Part shown: in pieces, positions 38,058-50,300 of the stretch
How positions within the stretch are numbered: position 1 is the first letter of the stretch
Layout of the letters: each line of letters starts with the position of its first letter
Assembly: GCF_015832195.1 (NCBI RefSeq)
Contig: NC_052046.1
Location: forward strand, 38,840,911 to 38,904,910
Origin: Motacilla alba alba
Taxonomy: Eukaryota > Chordata > Aves > Passeriformes > Motacillidae
DNA: 64,000 nucleotides
Reading direction: 5' to 3'
Notes under the pieces: generated by a model
Seen by the model: the letters and a program-made list of their open reading frames with translations, nothing else
What the model was told of the DNA's origin: nothing
Databases searched by the model: none
Position numbers and translations under genes: made by a program

Positions 38058-39136
38058 TGTGATGGGTTGATCCTGGCTGCACACCAAGACCCAGCAAAGC
38101 TGCTCTATCACTGTGCTCCTCAGATGATCTGGGGAGAGAAAATAAACCAAGGGCTCATGGGTTGGGATAAGGACACGCAGAGGTTGCTCACCAGTTACAG
38201 TCATGGGCACAACAGACATAACTCGAGGAAATCAATATAATTTATTCCAAATCAAGTCAGAATGGGACAATGAGAAATAAAACCAAATCTTAAAAACACC
38301 ATAATCCTGCTCCCTGCACCTCCCCTGCCCCTCCTCCCCTTTCCCTCCCCCGCTTTCTTCCTGGGCTCAACTTTACTCCTGATTGTCTCTACATGTTCCC
38401 AAACAGTGGCACAGGATGACAAGGATTGGGGTCTGCGGTCAGTCCATCATATGTTGTGTCTGATGCTCCTATCCCCTCTGTGGAAGGACTAATCACACTC
38501 CCCCCCTGTTCCAGTACAGGGTCCCTCCCACAGCAGTACTTTCCAAACTGCTCCAGTGCTGGTCCTTTCCATGGGCTAAAGTTCTTCATTAATTGTTCCA
38601 GCATGGGTCCCTGCCATAGTGCAGTCACTCAGGAATGGACTGTGCAAGTTCCTGCAGGGTCACAAGTCCAGACAGCAAACCTGCTCCAGCAAGGCTCTTC
38701 TCTCCCTGGGGCCACAGGCCCTGCCAGAAGCCTGCTCCAGTGTTGGCTTCCCATGGGGTCACAGTCTCCCTCAGGCATCCACATGCTCCAGCATGGGAGT
38801 CTTCCAGTGGCCCTCCATGGGCTGCAGGGGCCCTCACCATGGTCTGCACAGGGACTGCAGGGGAATCCATGCTCCAGTGGCTGAAGCACATCCTGCCACT
38901 CCTTCTTCACTGGCCTCGGTGTCTGCAGGGTTGCTCTTCTCTCTTAGTATCACTCTTTCTTCTCTCACAGCAAATTGTTGCGCAGTAACTTTCCCCCCCT
39001 TCTTCAATATATGATCTTATTTAGTGACAGGGACTTGGCCTTGACTACCAACAGTCCTGTCCTGGGGCTTCCAGCAGTTTCTTACACAAGGCCCCTCTGT
39101 AACCCTCCTGCTACCTTTCCATGCCTGCCCAATACA
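38058..39136 (-). mobile_element. ERV LTR C, near full length (~1.08 kb)
   Basis: On the + strand it opens TGTGATGGGTTGATCCTGG and ends CTGCCCAATACA, giving TG...CA ends. It shows the whole order of blocks: CAGATGATCTGGGGAGAGAA, CACCAGTTACAGTCATGGGC, TTTATT, repeated CTCCAGCATGGG units, the CTTCACTGGCCTCGGTGTCT block. The minus strand is sense, with AATAAA at 38246-38241 about 185 bp before the end, a normal U3-R-U5 layout. Flanks (GACTGG against GACAGC) do not give a clean duplication. Frames up to 152 codons run across the tandem Cys/Ser/Pro-rich blocks; such frames are often mis-annotated as bird proteins. Confidence 0.85.
38241..38246 (-). terminator. AATAAA polyadenylation signal in LTR C
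   Basis: TTTATT on the + strand, read AATAAA on the LINGO2 strand, in the position expected for the LTR R region. The equivalent signal in copy A is at 6741-6746. Confidence 0.5.
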
Positions 39137-42100
39137 GACAGCTTTCTAAGAAGAGCTGAAATATGGTAATAAAATAGATAAAACTAAAGAAGTGGTGTGA
39201 AATTCCTAGATTTTTGTATTAATTTTAGTTTGCAGACTTTGGAAAAAGACATTGCTGATTTCTAACAGTTGGTTTTTTTTAATCCAAGATATTTTCCAGT
39301 CATGAAAAAAGCTGGAACAGCACACTGGACACAATCCAGAATTGGATACAATAGGTAAGAAAAAAGAAGGAGTGGAAATGTGAAAAGTACTAGATTGGTT
39401 AGTGTTAATTTGAGCAAAATTGGAATAATCTACAATTTTTCTGAAAAGACATGAAGAACTGAACATTCCAAAGGGTAAGAACCCTAGCATTAAAGTAAAT
39501 TTACTTGTTTTTTTAATTATGAGTGTTTACAAAAATATCTTGAAACTTATTTGGCAGATTTCTCTGCAGGAACATGTCTCTTGTGAACTGCATGGCTAAG
39601 GTAACTGATTCTCAGAAAACTGACCCAACAGGGAGGGATTCTGAGCTAGGTCACAGAGAGAAAACCTTTTTGTTCTGAGTGGAAATAAATATCTTGTGAA
39701 GCCTTACTGGGCCTGTCTAGGACAGATCCTTAAACACTATACATCTTGTGCAGTAGGAGTAAGGAGTAAGGCTAAAAGAGCTTTTTTTCCCATCTAACAA
39801 ACAGAACTAGAGATGAGTTAGGAAACCTTGCAAATGCTTACAGATGGAAGCAGAAAATACTAGCAGAGAAAACTGAAACTGACCTCATGAAGACCTTGTA
39901 ATATTTTTTCCTATTTTCTATCCTTACTTGTTGGATACATGCTTTAGTAAGTGAAGTGCTCATGGTTGCATATGCAAGTAAAAAAATCCACTTCTTCTTC
40001 CAGCACCCCTTCCCCCCCCCCCCCCCCCCCCCCGAATGTATCTAGCAAATGTAGCTTTTCTGCAGAGGATATATTACTTGAGGGGTATCTAAGTGATCAT
40101 CCTGAATAAAATTATTTAATCTTTCATTTTCCTTTCTGCTATTGTGACCTTTTGTGATACTTACAGCAGGAGGAGGTGAAAAGTAATAAAAATCAAGTGA
40201 GACGATGATTTTTGAATCCTCCATGCTCCTTTTATGGTACTGTTCCATCAAGACTTATTGTCCCAGCTGTACTTAAAATAATTACAGAGCAATTACAGTC
40301 TAATGAGGAAGAATGGTGCAATCTACTCAAAATGAGTAAGAGAGAGAAAGTAGTATTTCTTGGGACTGATAAAGCCACCTTACATGCATGTTACCAACCT
40401 GGAAAAACAACAGGAAATCTAATGCATTTGGCAGCTAAAAGTATCAGACAGTGCTAAACATTTTCCATACAAAGGGAGACAGATTTTTCCTATTTCAAAG
40501 AGCTGTCCTTAAAAACTAAAACACTGGTGCAGAGAAGTTATGTCTAAAAAAAAGTAATTTTCTTTTACATTTTCCCTTTTTATATTTAAATCCACAGAGT
40601 AGGCAAAGTAATAGGATTTTCAAAGTTTTTTAAAAACCTTGTGATTTCATTACTTATATTTGCAAGGATGGACTCCAAACCGAGGAGGTGATCTCACATT
40701 GACCAGAAGGGCAAAAATGAAACAAGGAGGGTCGTCTGACTTCCAGGAAGTCTTCAGTTCATAAGTGCTGAACATTCTATTGGTGATAGGATTATTGTTT
40801 GTAAGCCATTTGGTGTGTGTGCACATTGCCAGCTACGATACATTATTGAGATACTTCATCTGGTTCTCATCTGGTTGAAGCTCGGGTAGAACTAAGGACA
40901 ATATTGCAACTCCTAACAAATTTGCTTTAGTCAGATAATGATTTTTGTTCAATTTCAGGACTCATTATTCAAAGCTGACATCTGACAATCTGTATCACTC
41001 TAGATACAAACTTGCTATTCAACTTGAACATCATGCTTGCCCACCCACGTTGCATAAAGAAGGATTCTCATGGAATTCGGGAGAAGCCTCTTTTCTGCAT
41101 GGACTCATCAATTTACAGCAGTTTTACTCTCCAATCAGCATTTAGTTCAAATTCTAAATATAGTAGTAACACGGTTAGATTGATGTGTTTCTGGATGAAG
41201 CCCAGGTTTCCAGGAATGGTGAAGCAATAAACCTTGTGAAGCTATGGTGATGCTACTGATGTGAACTGTAGGTATAAATCTCCCAGCTTTCCCTCCTACC
41301 TCTTCCCTTCTGCTCTTCTGAAGTTTTCTGTATTCTGCTCATCATTTTTTATCTCCTGAATATAAATTGGCTTTGCATTCCTTTGTGGTTGCATTTTAAC
41401 ACACTTCCTGGACATCCAGCAGAGCAGAAGCAAAGCCCAACAATAAGAAACCTTAAGAGCTGTAGATGTTTAAGTCACTTGCAGTCAAAAGTGACTGTGG
41501 TGCATTCTCATCGTTATCATTTGTTCCTTCTAGAAACAGATCATGCAGACATCCCAATAATTAAATCATTTACTTACTGGGAGTTACAGCAATTGGTAAT
41601 GATCAAGACGTTGCACAATCAGCAGGCTGTGCTCATTTGTTCTGCTGCTTAACATCACCACTGTGAGAACAATATTGTTTATTATGGCTCACAGGCAGTA
41701 ATCATTTTATGTAACATGAGGATTTTTTTCACTCAATTGCTTTCATGCTTTAGGCTGATGAAAATAATCATCGTGCAACAATTACTTGCACCTCTACAGA
41801 TGATGCTCAAGAGTTCAGGTCACTGAATATGAAGTATATACATTTTTACTGGGGTACACATTGTCTTTTGCACCTTTTAAGAGAAAAGAATACAAATCTG
41901 GATCACTGCTTTCCTTTCTCCTGTGTTGAGAACACTTATTAAATTCAAAAAGACTAACAGTGTCCAATAGCAAGACATCTTCAGTTCTATGAAAGAAATC
42001 AGAAGCTAAAGATGAGGTGAAGGATTAGCTATGCAACTTTGACTTACTAACATATTCAGAAACGAAATGTCTAAATCCACTGGGCACTGACTTGGTTTGA

Positions 42101-42939
42101 GGATTTATATATGAATAATTCAAGATCTACTCATTTTAATTATAGGCAGCTGAAAATACTCCAGCAATCTTTTCAGCAATAGCTATGTTAAATACTATAT
42201 CATTCCGTGCACTCACCTTTTGGTCTGCTAGTAGCTGACCATAAATACACAGTGCATCGCAAAAGGTTTGCACATCACGTCCAATTCAACATTAAAAATA
42301 ATGGTATATAAGCTTGCAATTGACACTGTAAGCAATTTTTTCTCTAACAATGGAGGCAAAACATGCATGAGGTTGAGAAGTACTTAACTGAAATGATGAA
42401 TTGAGAGTAAGGGGGTCAAATTTATCAGAATTTAACTTCATAAAGAGGCAACTTTATACAGAAGCATTTTCATCCTGAAGAAGAGAATTCCAGACTAGGC
42501 TCTCTACACAAATCCATTGATCCAATTCACTCTAAGAATTCAAAGTTATAAGATAGTTGACATCCATGAAGGCAGCATAGGATTTCACAGAGTACTCAAA
42601 ATACTTCATAGTTTAAGCATATTTTGTTTACTCCTTTTCATAATTTCTCTCACATGGGTGCAAAGAAAGAAGAGATCTTTTAATCTCTAGATGTTAGTAC
42701 AAAGCAGATATGATATCATGACAAAGAAGTTCATTAATTAATATTTCTAGTTAATGGATCATCATGGAAGGAGATATAGAAAAACCAGAAAATTTAGGTC
42801 AAAATTTATTTTTTTACAAAGAAGTAGCATATGAAAGAAAATGAAACTGGAAGCATAGTTGTTGCATTGCACTAAATAGTTATTTAGTTGTTGTTTTGTA
42901 CTGGGTGATTGGAAACTTGCATAGAGTAGTCTTTATATT
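39137..42939 (-). other. LINGO2 intron, unique sequence with C22 tract
   Basis: No gene or recognised transposon. It includes the 22-nt C run at 40012-40033. Frames of 94 codons or fewer are unremarkable. Confidence 0.6.
40012..40033. repeat. Poly-C (22 nt)
   Basis: Uninterrupted C22, G22 on the LINGO2 strand, preceded by pyrimidine-rich sequence from about 39990. Long G/C homopolymers are rare and form quadruplex/i-motif structures; the length may also be a sequencing artefact. Confidence 0.9.
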
Positions 42940-43328
42940 GCGCTGAATGGCTTATGTTATATCACATGGTTTGTTATCCCTTTCTCCCACCACATGGTAT
43001 GTCCCTCACCCACCCCTCTGCCCAATACCCCCTGGTGGACTATTCCCTGGTCAGTCCCTCCCCTCGCCCCTTCGCCACTGGTATCCCATTGGCTGTGTGC
43101 CTCTTCCTCTGCCCCCATCCCCCAGGGTATAAAAGTTCCCTGCCATCAGGCACCGTCCTCTTTTCCATGCGGGTTTTCTGTGTGGTGTTTCTCAAGACAA
43201 TAAACAGAGGACATTCATTCCCACGGGGAGAAGAGCATTTCTCAGTCTTTTGATTTTGTCTATGAATTATCCTGTGGGCTAGGTCTATGGCTAGTCAGAG
43301 TGGATACCCAAACAGCCCAACCAAAACA
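42940..43328 (+). mobile_element. LTR-like element with TATA box and polyadenylation signal
   Basis: A pyrimidine-rich, C-rich block (42980-43125) leads to CCCATTGGCTG (inverted CCAAT, 43086-43096), GGGTATAAAAG (TATAAAA at 43128-43134) and AATAAA at 43199-43204, followed by about 100 bp. This compact promoter plus polyadenylation layout over about 390 bp is what a small LTR looks like. The ends are uncertain: TGTTTTG at 42892 and CCAAAACA at 43321-43328 could pair as termini, but no target duplication is evident. Sense is +, antisense to LINGO2. A non-retroviral promoter is the alternative. Confidence 0.6.
43128..43134 (+). promoter_or_regulatory. TATA box of the LTR-like element
   Basis: TATAAAA in CAGGGTATAAAAGTTCCC, about 35 bp downstream of an inverted CCAAT motif and 65 bp upstream of AATAAA. 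Confidence 0.55.
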
Positions 43329-46300
43329 TGGTAATTCACACAGGTACAAAGGAGACAATATATGTCTGAAAGTTTGACGAGGAGCCTTGCGAAATGAAAA
43401 AAGTGAAGAGTGTCATGTAGGAATCTTTCTACTGTGGCAATATTTTGAACACGTGGGAGAACAACCTCTGAGAAGCTCAGGAGAGGACTGGTGTGCAGGC
43501 CACTTGGTGGTGAGAGAAAAGCCACTTAGTGGAGAAAGATAAGAAAATTATGCTATTTAAGGGTCAAAGAAGGAAGAAACGGCTCAGGCTGCCTTGGCTG
43601 TATGGGAACAGCTGAGGACATAAATGACTGGTATCAAATCAGGTCTTTTATGTAGTGATGGCATTAAAACATCCATAAACAAGATAATTTGCTTATCACA
43701 AAGAGATACATAGCTACCGAAAACTATAACAAAGTGACAATAGTGCAGTATAAATGACTGAAAGACTTGTTTTTATTAGGTTGCATATATGAGCAATCTT
43801 TTCATGCTACTGTGAAAAAAATGGGGATTTTGCTACCCAAGCTAGTCTTTGTTTCTGATACATCCTGACCTTATGCTGGTTACAGCTATCATGGTTAGGG
43901 CCTGTGTGAATTCCTGTTCCAGTTAATTATGAATGAAAGACATTACAGAGCATTAAAAGCCTAATTTTATTTTTTTTTATGCAACTCCTTCATGTTTGGG
44001 TCCACTTTTTCTAAACTCTCAGAGATGAATAAGTCAAGTCAAGTCTTCCTAGTTTTATTACCTGTTCAGAGAAAAGAAATGCTCTGTTGTTCAGAGGACA
44101 ACATTTTGAACTTCAAGTACTGTGCTGAATAGGCAATATTTATTAGGGGCAAATGAGATCAAGAGATAAATAGAGAAATCTCTAATCACAGGAAGGGTAC
44201 GAAGTGAAAATCTAGCAACTCTATTGGGACTGAAGAGTAGTGTACTTATTATCTCTACAAGAATGAAATTATACATCTCGCAGCGAGTCTGATCCTAACA
44301 CTGACTGCATTCATGGCAACTGTTTGATGACATCATATTTTTTTCAGATTTCAGGTGCCTCAGTTATTCTGTAGACACAGTCAGGTTTTTTTATACCCTT
44401 TTCTGCCACACCTGATTAGTCCTAATGCATGAGAGAAATAAATCCAGTCTTCTGCAATGCTAAGCTATTACTATTGAATAAGAACAATAATCATCCATCA
44501 CAGAAAACCCATATAAAGTTGACATTAGGTGTCCTAAAACAATTTGGCAATAAGATTGGACAAGGCCATATCTTATTGTAATCCCCCTGCAGTCTCCTGT
44601 TCCTACAAAGACAGTGAATCAAGAGAGGGAATAGAGAAGCTACTAGAGCTCTGTTGGGCCAGAGAGCAGCAAAATACTGCTGCTGAGCAGACTAAAGGTA
44701 GAAAGCAACTGTTAACCTTAGAAAGAAGAAAGAATGGAGATGCTACAAAGATAGAAGAACATTTAAACTGTTATTTTACTAAACCACGCAAGTAGTAAAA
44801 ATATCCAATTGACATCCTAGGCATGGAAAAAAAAACAACACAAAATTAAAGTAAGCCTTTCTGAAAACACGTTTTAAGGTGAGTGTGGCTGAAGGTTTCT
44901 TTGACAGGACAGTGATCACAACCCATGCTGCACTAAATGAGGCACTGGTTTCTCCCTATTTTCTACAGTTTCTCAGGTGAAAATAGCTGAAAACTCAAAT
45001 GCTGACTCTGGATAACTGCTGTGAAGTAATGAAATATTTTAGCAACACAGTTATATTAAATTTTTAATTAATGAAATAATTATGTTGTCATGGTTTAGTA
45101 AAGGGAAATGAGGGAGAGTATAAAAAGGCAATCACAGAAATGAAAGCGGAGGTATCTTTCGTAAACTAATGGCATATACTCATATATCAGTGTTCACCAT
45201 TTTAACTGAAAACAAAACAAAACAACCACGGCAGCAAAAGTTTTGAGCATGAACCCTTCCATTAAAGTTCTTGTTGCTCCATTGGTATTCATGTTTTATA
45301 CTCCTCAGGCTACACACTCTTCTTTCACAAAACTAAAACAAATGGTGTGTGAAACACATTTCTCTTATCTTCACTTTACAGGTGTTAGAATGGACACCAA
45401 GGTAAAACAAATGGTTCTTTCAAGGCCCTGAAGGAAGCCTGCCTTTGAGCCAAGAAATTTATATTTTTGAAATTTCAGTACAGTGTGATAATAACCAAGA
45501 ACTCATTTTTATCATTATTTAAGTAGTGTTCTGCTCTTACTTCTTTGGATTTCTATAGAAAAAACATGTTAAACGGCCTTAGTGTTTTAAAAGTGACATC
45601 AGTAAACCGAGAACTCATCTTTTGCTTTGCCGTGTTTGGAAAAAAAACAACAAAAGCAAGAGCGTAGTGAACTGTGGAGAGATTTGTGTAACTGGACTGA
45701 AAGAACTTTGTGTGAGCTGGCAGGGCTTATTCACAACATGGGCTTTGAATTTGTGAATTTTAGTGCAAAAATCTAGGAGTTCAAATTTGATTCAATAAAT
45801 ATTCTAAACTGGGCATAAACTTAATTAGTTGTAAGTTTCCTAAGGTCCTAGATGAACAAACTGGGAAAACACAAAGTGCTTTCCAATTTATTTATTTATT
45901 TGTTTGTTTATTTACTTATTAACTTGGATAATCATTGAAAAGCTTTTAAACCACCTTAAACTCAGTCTTGAAACATGTAATGTTCATTCATGGCAAGATT
46001 GCTGTGCAAATGGAAATGGGACTTCTGAGTGCTCTCTGATAGAGAGACCTATGTTTTTCACTGATTGCAGACTATTGTCATTTCCTGTTGGCCAATGCTG
46101 ACAACAGAAATGTTTTATAGTCTGTTGTTCAGAGCATACACAGCAGTGTGCTTAAACATTACAACAGCATACAGCTAAATAGATCTTAATACTTCATTTA
46201 CTGTTACATCTATTCACAAGTATTTTTAATAATTACAGAGTGCTATTCACACTATTTGCCAGTTTGGTGAAAATTTTTGCATATTTTTATGTTAACAGAC

Positions 46301-46816
46301 CTTTGTGTGCTCTGTATTTTAAAACTAGCTCTTTTTTCAAATACCTTAGAATTACATGTCTGTGGGCTACAGTTGCTAAATACATGGTTATTTAAACTGT
46401 ATCATAACATATGCTGCTGGTAAATTCTCCTTAGTTCCTCAGTGGATGTGCAAGCAGTACACAATATGTATCTTGGGCAAAGAAAAGGAGTCTATACTAA
46501 GTTTCCATCCAACAATGCAGCAGGACTGTGGCTAGAGAGGATTCAAATTTGTCATTCTAACGGAATTCTTACTTCCTTGATGGTTCATAATACCACTTTC
46601 TCAATGATGTCGTGGCTTTCTTATTGACATGGCCAACTGATTCTTTAAAAGTTATATCGATTTTTGCAAATATTTAATTGCATAGTTTACACCTCCAAGC
46701 ATCCTAATGTTTAATTATTTATAATGTATAGAAAATAGGAGGGAGTGTTCTGTAGCTGTAGGCAAGAAATCTAGAGTTAGAAGATATTTCCTAGGGGAAA
46801 AAAATTGCATTTTTTA
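43329..46816 (-). other. LINGO2 intron, unique sequence
   Basis: The first ~300 bp, right of the LTR-like element, show no clear retroviral coding similarity. The rest is AT-rich sequence without recognised genes, with a TTTA/TTTG simple repeat at 45887-45920. Confidence 0.6.
45887..45920. repeat. (TTTA)/(TTTG) simple repeat
   Basis: About eight tetranucleotide units with T-T-T-A and T-T-T-G variants. Confidence 0.85.
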
Positions 46817-47335
46817 CAGACTTACAGAGTAGGTAAGATTGGAAGGGTCCATTGGAGCTCACCTAGTCCAACCTTCCAGCTCAAGGCAGATCCCCTAGAG
46901 CATATTGCTTGGGGCTGTGTCTAGACACTTTCTGAATATCTCCAGAAGGAGGCTCCACAACCTCTCTAGGCAACCTGATCAACCAGCCTGTGCGTGGACA
47001 CTTGTACAGTGAAGAAGATCTTTCTCATATTTGGATATGACTTCCTGTGCATCAGTTTCTGCTATGTGCCTCTTGTCCTGTTGCCTGGCACCATCAAGAA
47101 GAGCCTGGATCTATCCTCTTGACACCCTGCCTTCAGACACTCATATACCTGGATAACGTCCCCTCTCAGCCTTCTCTTCTCCAAGCAGAACAGGTCCAGA
47201 TACCTCAGCCTTTCCTCAAGAGACAGATGCTCCAGTCCCCTCATCACTTTGTTGCCCTCTGCTGGATGCACTCCAGGATCTCCCGGTCTCTCTTGTATTG
47301 AGGAGCTCAGAATTAGACACAGCATTCCATTCCAT
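46817..47335 (-). mobile_element. CR1 LINE 3' fragment with ORF2 C-terminus
   Basis: The left end has the reversed 3'UTR (GATTGGAAGGGTCCATTGGA, CACCTAGTCCAACC). From 47325 down the minus strand reads a frame containing [17 protein letters not shown], then [14 protein letters not shown] [10 protein letters not shown], then VPGNRTRGT, the C-terminal part of CR1 ORF2. The frame is open for 87 codons, better preserved than the other copies. The 3'UTR differs from the 31.5-kb copy, suggesting another CR1 subfamily. Confidence 0.94.
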
Positions 47336-50300
47336 TTATTGCTTCAAGCATTTTTACTAATTCAGTCGTCTGACAAGACTTATTAATGCAGTCATTAATA
47401 GTAAGGATTTCTCTTTTTCTTTTAGGCAGTATGTGATACATTAAGTAAAACTATCTTATGAGCCTTCCCTAAAACAAAGAAACAAGAAAATTACTCCAAA
47501 AATACACCAAACCATCACATTACTACTGTTTCATAGCAAGATTTCTGGCAGCTATTCCAGTAAGATTCATATCCTACTCAGAACAAAATTATTTGAGAAA
47601 AGTAAGGTTCTCACAATGCTCCAGAAATATGTTTCTTTATGTTCTATTTTGCCATCAATTCCTGAGGAAAAATATAGCCCCGCAGCATTTTGTAACCAAA
47701 TAAATATCAACCTACATATTCATATTATGCTTTTTGGCAGAGAATAGTGCTTTCATAAGTAGAATAGCTTTATTAAGTAGTACATCTTCATGTTAACAAG
47801 GGGACAATACTAAATAAAACTCTAATCCACTACTAAATAGTGGTTATTTAGCCCACTTAGTGGTTATTTCTGCACTTAAAAAATTACTTCTTTTTGAGTT
47901 AGCCTGAAACATATAGAAAATTTTTAAGCCAACTCTGACATATGTTCTACATTACATGTTTGGAAAAAAACACTTCCATTCTTAAGTTTGAAAGTAAGGA
48001 TACATGCAATATTTTCAGATCTGTGTACATATATACACTATCTGCAGAGTTGCACAACTGCAACTGTCTACAGCAAGCTAAGCATTGCTTAGCCATTCCA
48101 TGCATCCCTTCACTAAAAACTAGGTGCTTCCAGGTTTTGATTTAGAGCCGGAGGTCCCACAAGAAAACTGTTAAAGTGCTCAGAAAGGCAGAAGATTGGA
48201 AAAAACTAGTAGATAACAACAGCTAATTTAAAAATATATTCTCAAGAAATTTCTCAAGTTATTTCTTAAGTAATTGTCCAATTTTGGCTTTTTGATACTA
48301 TCTGAAAGATGGTAGTGTTTATCTGGAAATTGCCTAGCAGCTAAAAAGGCAAAGGACACATCCAAGGAAGACATGTGTGTGCTTTTATAAAAGGGCACAG
48401 GCAAGATTTCATGATGTCATGCAAAACAAGAAGAACTGTTTGTAACTTTTAAATCATATAAATGGATTTTTAAACTATTTTTTCTGTATTGCAAAAGGCA
48501 CTTCTTTTCTTTTCTATTACAATGTGCTCCAACTAATCTTGTTTTACAAACACTAGGGTTTGCATACATGTTGAACTTGCATGTGTATTTGTTTCTTTTT
48601 ATTCACTCTTCCTCTAACAGAAAAGCATGGTATATCTGATAGATTAATATGAGGTGAAAGATTATCATTTCCTTAAAATATGCAAATATTTTACTTGAGG
48701 TATAAAAAATTTCACCTCAATTTTATTTTTTTGCAGTTATGTGTTTTAAAATTCAACCTTGAATTTCATAATAATGAAAATATTTCTATCAGATAACTGC
48801 AGAACCAAGAAGACAAATGTTGTTTAGAGTGAGTAAGGATATATTTTACAATCAAGATGAATGTGTAATGCCTAAGATATACAACAATACATAAGATGTG
48901 GAAAAAAGCGTAGGTTTTACTATACTGTGAATAATAGATTATTGCTAATTTGCTTTTTCCCCCTCTTATTTCTAAATTTCTCAATTTCACTGGCCATTTT
49001 ACAGCACTTTATTGAATTGCATGATAAGAGGTATTGTTAAAAATAATTGTGGAAATTCAGAGGCCTAAGTCTTTACATATATCTACTGCAACCAAGCAGA
49101 GCTATGACATCTTACTGCTGTGAAAAACATCAGACAATGTCAGAAATAAGTGTTTGACATTGCTGTAATGTTGATCTGCATCATTACTCAGAAGGTGCCA
49201 CACTGAACAAACCATCAGCATTTACTTGCAGATAGTGAAATAAGATTTCCCCAAAAGCTATAATTTCTATTCTCTGCTCTACCTCCTCCCCTGTTAAAAT
49301 ATGCATATAACTGTATTTTCACCTCTAGGAAAAATCATCTCCCATAGTGCTTGGTCACCTGAACAGAGCACCTAGTCAGACAGAGGGTACAATTTGAGAT
49401 GTACACAACTACCTTTGCTAGGGAATGAATGGACGGATGGCTCTTTCCACTGACCTCCATCTCTGCTAAACAAGGCAAACACAAAAGTTGAGGCCAGGAA
49501 ACAGAACACATATATTGCAGACTTCTACCATTTTTAGAATGCAGATATTCCTCAAGTCCTCAAAAACTGTTTTTATATTTTGCAGCACTTCTCCTTCTGT
49601 GACCTGCTTGCAAATCCTCTCACAGTCAGTGCTGCCACAGTGATGGTGTCTTGTAACACTGCAACATACTCTCTGCATTCACCACAACTGCAGGAAAGAA
49701 CATCTCTCATCCTATCCATCTCACCTTTTCCTAAGGTGTATCAGTAAGTAGGTGATAATTAGTACTTTGAATGGAATTGTGAAAATGGTTCAAATTAAAG
49801 AAATATCTTTGTTCTTCTTCCTAGTAAGTACAGTTTAACTAATTACATGGCTCAGTAGCACAGTTAAACAGAATAAGAAATAATAATAAGAAAACAAGGA
49901 AAAAACAAGGATGTACGTCTGTTTGTGTCTTTGGGGGCCAGTGTGTATCTGGCAAGAAAAATGTTACAAAAACGTGATTTTTATCTTCTTCTAATAAGAT
50001 TTCAGAGCTTGCCTGGGCAACTCTGAGACTACTATATGTAAACCTTTTCTTCACAGTCTCCCATGACATTTGTAGAGTGAGCAAGTTGTTACACACCGTT
50101 CTATCTTCTCCACTGAACAAATATTTGCTGTGTAGCACAAATACAAGATATGGAAAACTTTTGAGATTTCAGTTTTGTCCTATGGAAGTATCAATGGCTG
50201 GCTTCCAACCACACCCAATAATCACCATGAATAAAATCAGGTACAATTTGTCAAAGTTATATAGTGCAGTGGTACACACACACATGTTATCCTTGTGTGT

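Noticed and set aside
38426..39014. Overlapping frames of 88-152 codons on both strands
   Set aside because: All fall in LTR C and read its repeated CTCCAGCATGGG-type blocks; six-way openness reflects base composition, not coding.
36351..39136. B and C as the two LTRs of one provirus
   Set aside because: The 0.9-kb spacer shows no retroviral coding remnants and the two copies differ in internal blocks; kept only as a question.
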